Positions 58,261 to 64,000 of a stretch of 64,000 nucleotides of DNA are shown in pieces (within the stretch, counting starts at the first letter, position 1; each line of letters begins with the position of its first letter). This DNA is from Ignelater luminosus (lineage: Eukaryota; Arthropoda; Insecta; Coleoptera; Elateridae). The stretch lies in contig VTPC01000606.1 in assembly GCA_011009095.1 (NCBI GenBank), forward strand, positions 1 through 64,000. Reading direction: 5' to 3'. A model generated the notes under the pieces. That model made no database searches, had not been told where the DNA came from, and saw only the letters and a list, made by a program, of their open reading frames with translations. Both the position numbers and the translations under genes were made by a program.

Positions 58261-59037
58261 TGGGGTCGTTCCCTAAAATATTATTTTTCTCATTTGAGTC
58301 GCTTTCGCTTTAAATTAACGCTGGCTTTTTTTCGGGTTGTTTTTGCTTCTATATTCACTATTTCTTTCAACTTACAGTTGAAAAAAAAACTTTTCCCGCC
58401 ACTCCTGTGACGTCACAAGTCTTTCACTATATGACAACGCTGAAAACGGGAGCGCTTGCTTGTAAAGCGACGGATGCGAATGCTGTCGGTATTATAGAAA
58501 GCCCTTAGAAGTTTCAATTTTCGAATTGTTGAGGTTATGCGGTATTTTGTTATTATATATATTGTTTATTATATTTACAAAGTTTTATTTAAATAAGCTA
58601 ACTACTAAACCACAAAACAGTAGTCAATAACAGACGTAAAAAATACAGATACTTATAATATCTTGGGTTGAAATCGACAAAGCTATCCCATGACAGTATA
58701 GTTTATCTTTAGTTATCATATTACGGAAAAAACTGTTAATGGATATTAACTATACAGTGTGTCCAGTTTAAAGTGACCTACATGGGGATATTGGAAACGG
58801 TGTACTTGTTTGGTTTTCACCCTGTACCTTTAAACGGGGCAGATATTTGTCAATGTAACCATGGATTATTCATTGGAATATAAATACGAAATTTTTTCCC
58901 CATTTAACCAACCTTGTATCTATTACCGTTTCCAATATTCCCATGTAGGTCATTTTAAAATGGACACACTGTATATCCTGTCTAGCATGATAATATGTAT
59001 TTAGATTTTAATAAATCCATTTTAGGAAACGACCCCA
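58261..59037. mobile_element. TIR element with TGGGGTCGTT ends
   Basis: 'tggggtcgttccctaaaata' at 58261 and its inverse ending at 59037 ('tggggtcgtttcctaaaatg' when read inverted) form TIRs of about 25 bases. The interior is non-coding, with a TGACGTCA-type site near 58409. The smaller element 58755-58971 is inserted within it. The target duplication is not clear. Confidence 0.65.
58755..58971. mobile_element. 217-base MITE with CAGTGTGTCC ends
   Basis: Both ends read CAGTGTGTCCA and are flanked by TA (58753-58754 and 58972-58973). The inverted arms carry 'catggggatattggaaacgg', close to the subterminal box of the 18200 element. It lies inside the TGGGGTCGTT element, so it inserted later. 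Confidence 0.85.
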
Positions 59038-59685
59038 ATTTTCTAGCTCGTATTAATTTCGTGTGCGCAAGGGTTAGAGAGTATTTTTCCAGCGTTTTTC
59101 CAAAACTTTTGAATGCTGTGAAAAAACTTTTTTACCATTTGGTGACCTGATAGCTAAAACCCTAGTCTTAGCTGCTGCAAATGGCATAGCTAAGGAGGAA
59201 GCTAGACTTTTAGTTGCCCAGATAGCTTAATGGCGGACAAAGCCCAATTGTTGGTTAGCGGAGTACGCAAAGTAAATTTCCATCTGTTCCTTTTACGTTG
59301 TTTCGTTATGATTTTGTAGATCTTCTGATACACACATCTGTCAACAAGAGCCCGAGAGAAACTTGTGTTAATCTTTTAAGCACCAGTATTAAAATGTGTC
59401 TTTCTATGGCTTTCCTAATACTCTTTTTGTTGACAGTGTTAGAGAGCAAAGCTTTTTTTTTTACTATTGAAAAACCAAGTTTAATGATAAGTCACCATAG
59501 GTGACCTGGGAGAACACGAAACTTGATAGTTCTGTGGTTTGATAGGTAGTTTCAATCACTGCAAGTGGCTTAGTGGAGGACGAAGCGTGCCCTTTAGTCA
59601 CCGCATGAGGCTTGATGGTGTGCGGGTGCACAAAATAAAAGTAGCGCACTCTATGTAAACGACTCTACTGGTTTTATCACGTATA

Positions 59686-61611
59686 CAGTGTGTCCGAAAA
59701 GTATGGAATATCCTATATATCTTAGTAAATATGCATTTTATGGAAAAATGTTTCCTATAAAAGTTGTTTAGTGTTTAGTTTTACATTACAGGGCAATACC
59801 AAATAACTATTTTTAAAAAAACAAAAACGCAGCGAATAATGCTTCAATTTTTTTAATGGGAAAGTATCCCTTTATTGTACTCATTTGATAGAGAATGTTT
59901 TTCTCTTTTCAATGATGTAAAACTTTGATACACTTGCGTAAGTAAATTTTGATTAAAAAAAATTGTTTGAAAGTTTATTTCAATATTCATCTGTTACGAA
60001 TTAAAAATTTTGTATAACTACACTCTACAGTTCATAGAAAGTGTTCAAAGTGTGCACCATTTACAGATTGGCAATGATAAAGTCGTCTTTCAAATTCGTT
60101 TACTGCATTTGGAATCGTTTCTGGTGTGATAGCTCTAATCTCTGTTCTAATACGGTCTTTTAGAGTTTCAATATCTTCAGGCATATCGACATAAATCTTA
60201 TTTTTGAGATGGTCCCACAGAAAAAAATCAAGTGGACTTAAATCCGGCGAGCGAGCTGGCCATTCTACTGCACCTCTTCTGCCTATCCATCGATAAGGGA
60301 AAGTATTATCAAGAAACTGTGGGACATTAATTCCGAAATGAGGAGGAGCCCCGTCTTGTTGCAACCATATTCTGTTATGGGGTACATCTGGATCTAGCTC
60401 ATTAGGAAATAGAACAGCTAAAGCAGGAGGTAAGTCAAATCTTAAAAAAATCTAGATAGGCATCCGCTGTTAAATTATGTTCTATAAAAAAAGGTCCTAA
60501 AATTTGGGTTCCAATAATGTCTGCCCAGACATTGACTTTCTGCTGATATTGGGTGCGCCCTTCTACATACCAGTCAGGATTTAGCGAAGACCAGTAGCGC
60601 GTGTTTTGTTTGTTAATGGTACCATTCAAACAAAACGTTGCCTCATTAGTGAAGAGGATATTTTTTATGAAAATTTGCATTTTCCTGAAGCCTATGTGTT
60701 ATTTCTTCGCAAAATTGCAATCTTCGATCTAAATCATCTTCTAATAATTCTTGAACTATACAAGGTTTATACGGATGCCACTTCTCCTTTCTTAGAACTT
60801 GGTGTGCAGTGGATTTCTTCAAAGTATGTTCACGAGCAATTTGTCGAACAGAAACATGGGGATTTTCCACAACAGCCAACATTATATTCTTACGTTGTTC
60901 ATTATTTAGAGCTTTAGGTCTACCCGTTTTTGGACGATCTTTGACAGAACCCGTCTCATGAAATTTATGCAAAATTTTACTTACAGTAGACTGAAAAATA
61001 TGGTATTCGGGATGCACGTTATTAAACAAATTGCAAACTTCCTCCTGTGTTCTCCTTCTGTCTCCATATCCCAGCATCATTAAAATTTCGATACGATGTT
61101 TTTCTGATAAATGATCCATAGCAAGTCGTATTTTTGTAACTTTATTATCCTCCCGTTAATCAAAATGCTTAAATTAATTAAACAAATAACTTTTCGCATT
61201 CAATTGTTGCAACAAACAAAAGTGTATCACACCGACCATAATGTGAGTAGATGATATTGAAAATTTAAAAGACCGCGTCTGGAAGGGTAACAAATGAATA
61301 AATAAACTTTTAAGCGTTATTCAAACAATTTTTTGCGTTTTAATCAAAATCTACTTATGTAAGTGTATCAAGATTTTACATCATTGAAAAGAGAAAAACA
61401 TTCTCTATCAAATGAGTACAATAAAGGGATACCTTCCCATTAAAAAAAATTGAAGCATTATTCGTTGCGCTTTTGTTTTTTAAATAATAGTTATTTGGTA
61501 TTGCCGTGTAATGTGAAACTAAACACTAAACAACTTTTATAGGAAACATTTTTCCATAAAATGCATATTTACTGAGATATATAGGATATTCCATACTTTT
61601 CGGACACACTG
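59686..61611 (-). mobile_element. Full-length DD41D element with about 280-base TIRs
   Basis: Both ends begin CAGTGTGTCCGAAAAGTATG and are flanked by TA (59684-59685 and 61612-61613). The inverted arms match over about 280 bases with only a few percent difference, ending in 'ttttgattaaaa'. Length is 1926 bases, with a single transposase region on the minus strand. It is inserted in the satellite-like block. Confidence 0.92.
60032..61119 (-). pseudogene. DD41D transposase with two frameshifts and a changed catalytic residue
   Basis: The minus-strand start is MDHLSEKHRIEILMMLGYGD. The N-terminal half has paired helix-turn-helix features (FQSTVSKILHKFHETGSVKD, TGRPKALNNEQRKNI, VSVRQIAREHTLKKSTAHQV). 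A one-base shift near 60665 leads into FTNEATFCLNGTINKQNTRY. A second, in a T run near 60452, leads into WLQQDGAPPHFGINVPQFLD and WPARSPDLSPLDFFLWDHLK, ending in TAA near 60032. D2 (QQDG) and D3 (PLDFF) are separated by exactly 41 residues. The first catalytic position reads T-N-E-A-T-F, with N where the related 20047-20690 copy has D (SDETTF). The enzyme would normally excise the element from TA sites; this copy should be dead. Confidence 0.9.
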
Positions 61612-62349
61612 TATATATTCTCTATTTATTGTTGTTACCTTGTTTAATTATCGTTTTGTAGCCCTTTTCGTACGCACAGCTCATTCAAGAACCTGAAAAA
61701 AACTCATGTTAATTTCTTGTGCACCAGTGTTACAGAGTATGTTTCCAGCGTTTTTCCAAAACTTTTCTTTGTATTTTCTTACTGTAGAAAAACAAGTTTG
61801 ATAATAGGCTACCACAGGTTACCTGGAATAGTACGCAGCTTGATCGTTGGGTGTTCTGTTGGCTGATTTTATTAAATAAATCTCTATTTGTTATTTTTAT
61901 TTTGTTTCGTTATAAGTTTGTGGATCTTCTTTCCAGCATTTTTCCAAAACTTTTTTTTTTGCTTACTGTTGGCTACCACAGTTTGCCTGGAATAATGCGA
62001 AGTTTGATAACCCGACTGAAACTCTAGTTTCAGCCACTGCAAGTGGCTTAATGAAGGACAAAGCTTGACTTTTAGTTACCACAGATGGCTTGATGGAGAA
62101 CGAAGCTCAATTGATTACCGGGATGTTCAATGTAAATGTCTTTAAGCTGCTCTTCTGATTTTATTAAACAAATCTCCATCTGTTATTTTTACGTTTTTTC
62201 TTGTTATGGTTTTGTAAACTTTGTCATGCACACATCCACCAGCAGAAACCTGAGAGAAACTTGTGTTAATGTTTTGTGTATCAGTGTTAAGAGTATATTT
62301 CCAGCGTTTTTCAAAAACTTTTCTTTGAATTCTCAGTAAAATTGGAAAA

Positions 62350-63060
62350 TCTAGGATTTTGTGTTTATCAAGTGTGAAGCTACATGAATTTATAAAGAAT
62401 TGGTATTACTGCAATACTTAATTAAAGATAATTTATTCTTATTAATCATTTAGGCCGTTTGCTATATATTACAATATTTTTATTAAATCTAACATTGAAT
62501 TTGTAAATTTCTTTTATGCAGGTATTGTTTTAAAATCTAGCTTTTTTCAGATCCCAACAATTTACTTTGTTTTCTTTATCGTTTATTTATGAGCACCTCA
62601 TTCTCCCCCCAACAAAAAACGGGGGAACACTTGAAAAAATATTTGCAATATCGAAACTTGAATAATGCAAAGAGCGATTCACAACAACAATAATAATAAT
62701 AATTGTTTCAGAGGTTACTATTTTTATACTTTGATTATATTTCATTTAATGATACAAACTGATACAGCAAAACTTAAAAAAGTGGAATTAGCATTTTAAA
62801 TAGTGAAATAATAACTGGTAATTGTTTAACTGTTAAATTTATTTGAATTTTTATTAATTAAATTACCGATATTCATCTTTCATTTTGTAATTATGAAGAT
62901 TTTTACATTTAAATTATTCTGGTTTATTCCCATCAGGTTGTTAATTGCAATAACGAGCTAATTGCGTTTTTAATTCTTCAGAAGCAAATAAATTAGAAAA
63001 CAAATGGCTTTGCGTGTTTCAAGGGCTATAATTTAAAATTTCATCATCTGCTTTCCTCCT
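62350..63060. other. AT-rich spacer
   Basis: No gene is seen. An (AAT)n tract lies near 62684-62703 and a small C/G-run hairpin at 62604-62625. Confidence 0.4.
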
Positions 63061-63439
63061 TCGACGTTGGTAGTAATAATGCGGGAGGGCAAAATTTAAA
63101 CAGTAGTCGAGAATCCAAATTGAGTGATCGGAAAGATCATTAAGCATTCCCTGAAAGAAAATCGAACAAAAAGTAGGTAGAAATCCTGGGAATAATGTAA
63201 AAACTCGCGCGGAGCTTTACGCCGAGCAACTTTCCATAAGTAGTAAAAAAGGAAAGCTCAGCCCGGAATAATAAGAACGTTTGTATAAATAATGAATAAT
63301 CGATAGAGAGGAGCGGTGGTCCGGGCACGGCTTTACTCCAGATATCGACTGGGCCAGTGATTGTGGTGGTCCCTGGCACCGGACAGGATTGCAAATAACT
63401 TCGGATTACAAGTTTACGCATATCACGGTCATTATCAAC

Positions 63440-63570
63440 GCCACATTTCCCCCCCCATTTTCATTCCCCCTTCGTCCGTCGACCGGCGTGTTAAGTGTTC
63501 CGAGCTTCATTCATCTGCCCGGCTATATAAGGCTACTTAAGCGCGCACAAGAAAGGGGTTGGAAAAAATC
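63440..63570 (+). promoter_or_regulatory. Candidate TATA promoter
   Basis: A GC-richer stretch (63300-63560) contains GGCTATATAAGG (63521-63532), a strong TATA box, preceded by a C-run and 'ccgtcgaccgg'. A start site would fall near 63555. The sequence after it has no convincing first exon inside the window, so any gene would be spliced or extend past 64000. Confidence 0.4.
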
Positions 63571-64000
63571 CAGAAACCCCTCGCCGCCATATATATATTA
63601 CACCGTACTAAATTATGTCCCGAGACTTAATCTCCAGGTCAAACTTTTCCCTGACAACGAGCTTTGTAATAAATGGTCGGGCGCCTTTTTGCAACTACAA
63701 GCAACTTCAACCAAAAGTTAGTTTAAAATTACAGACACTAAAGCCTCTTGTACTGGTGGAACCTAGTCGTATCAGTACTGCCAATGTAAGTTTCAAGAAG
63801 TTTCGCAAGTTTGATAACTTGATAACACCTCTATATGTGACGTAAAACTGCACTTTTAAGCTTTTACAAAGGCAGCATTCTGCTGCCGGTTTGTTATCTC
63901 TTAATTGCAGTCGTGTGTGTAATCCGCATTTTCTTAGCGTTTCTCTAATTCTTAATTTTGCAGTTAAATCCACAAAAAAGAAAAGGTATAAGAATCCCGA
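63571..64000. other. Sequence downstream of the candidate promoter
   Basis: Overlapping frames (63389-63721, 63615-63845 plus; 63707-63973 minus) have no recognised domain. GTAAGT at 63785-63790 could be a splice donor for a non-coding first exon. Confidence 0.3.

Larger units (their letters stand above)
55830..62345 (+). repeat. Degenerate satellite-like tandem repeat block
   Basis: The same phrases recur in the same order: a 'tgatcgtttggtgacctgatgac'-like segment, 'cactgcaagtggcttagtgg', 'ggacgaagcttgacttttag', 'gttttattaaataaatctc' and 'gttatggttttgtagaccct'. These are followed by 'tgtgttaattttttgtgcac', 'cagtgttagagagtattttt' and 'ccagcgtttttccaaaactt'. Anchors of the 'gcaccagtgtta' type occur near 57051, 57321, 57583, 58004, 59063, 59380, 61721 and 62270. 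After subtracting inserted elements, spacing is 260-850 bases, so units are unequal and partly deleted. Mobile elements are inserted at 58261-59037 and 59686-61611. Divergent single units occur at 34.7, 48.0 and 54.7 kb. Confidence 0.7.

Noticed and set aside
63866-63882. Hairpin GGCAGCATTCTGCTGCC, considered as terminator or microRNA
   Set aside because: A stem of seven bases with a three-base loop is too small for a microRNA, and there is no matching context.
1-64000. CRISPR arrays, rRNA genes, bacterial operons, prophage
   Set aside because: None seen. Direct repeats present are satellite-like or transposon ends, and the genes have spliceosomal introns.

Overview
The window looks like nuclear DNA from an insect. 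Four things point that way: two small spliced genes for secreted cuticle-type proteins, short GT-AG introns, AT-rich sequence, and a repeat load typical of insects (mariner and DD41D elements, R1/LOA-like LINEs, a Penelope-like element, Ty3/gypsy and BEL/Pao remnants, Polinton polymerase pieces). I lean weakly towards a beetle, but nothing seen here proves the order. There is no operon structure, CRISPR array, rRNA or other sign of bacterial origin.

Only two host genes are convincing, both on the minus strand. The gene at 4897-5369 encodes a 135-residue protein with a signal peptide and a good Rebers-Riddiford chitin-binding signature. The gene at 15513-16295 encodes a divergent 122-residue relative. 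Both have two exons, with the intron in the same phase at the same place (after an N-Y-E motif), and both have a TTTAAATA promoter box. They look like members of a dispersed cuticle gene cluster. A zinc-finger (BED-like) exon or fragment lies at 410-745. A TATA-type promoter near 63524 may belong to a gene beyond the right edge.

Layout, left to right. 0.4-1.3 kb: BED-like fragment and a degenerate CCCGAA/ATCGAA repeat. 1.57-2.42 kb: foldback TIR element. 3.6-3.9 kb: BEL/Pao gag-protease scrap. 4.9-5.4 kb: cuticle gene 1. 6.9-8.8 kb: decayed LINE. 8.9-9.7 kb: MITE and mariner scrap. 10.2-12.7 kb: LINE with reverse transcriptase, RNase H and a short inverted 5' end. 13.5-14.8 kb: nearly intact mariner with a single in-frame stop. 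15.0-16.3 kb: MITE, then cuticle gene 2 with another MITE in its intron. 18.2-25.4 kb: nested DD41D derivatives, a dead mariner and gypsy gag/pol remnants ending in an LTR. 25.4-26.3 kb: inverted repeats carrying two tRNA-Arg(TCT)-like sequences. 27.1-27.5 kb: LINE ORF1 scrap. 30.1-31.6 kb: unidentified GC-richer repeat. 31.8-33.8 kb and 39.5-45.6 kb: two copies of one LINE family, each fused to Polinton DNA polymerase B sequence. 35.0-36.2 kb: mariner. 48.5-49.0 kb: LINE fragment. 49.6-52.0 kb: Penelope-like element with terminal repeats and a tRNA-like sequence. 55.8-62.3 kb: degenerate satellite-like repeat interrupted by nested TIR elements, including a 1.9-kb DD41D element.

The observations most worth checking are the shared LINE/Polinton-polB junction, the DD41D group with a conserved subterminal box, the inverted tRNA-Arg-like pair, and the satellite-like block. 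Nearly all the mobile elements are broken. The window reads as a repeat graveyard around two cuticle genes rather than a region with a functional multi-gene system.
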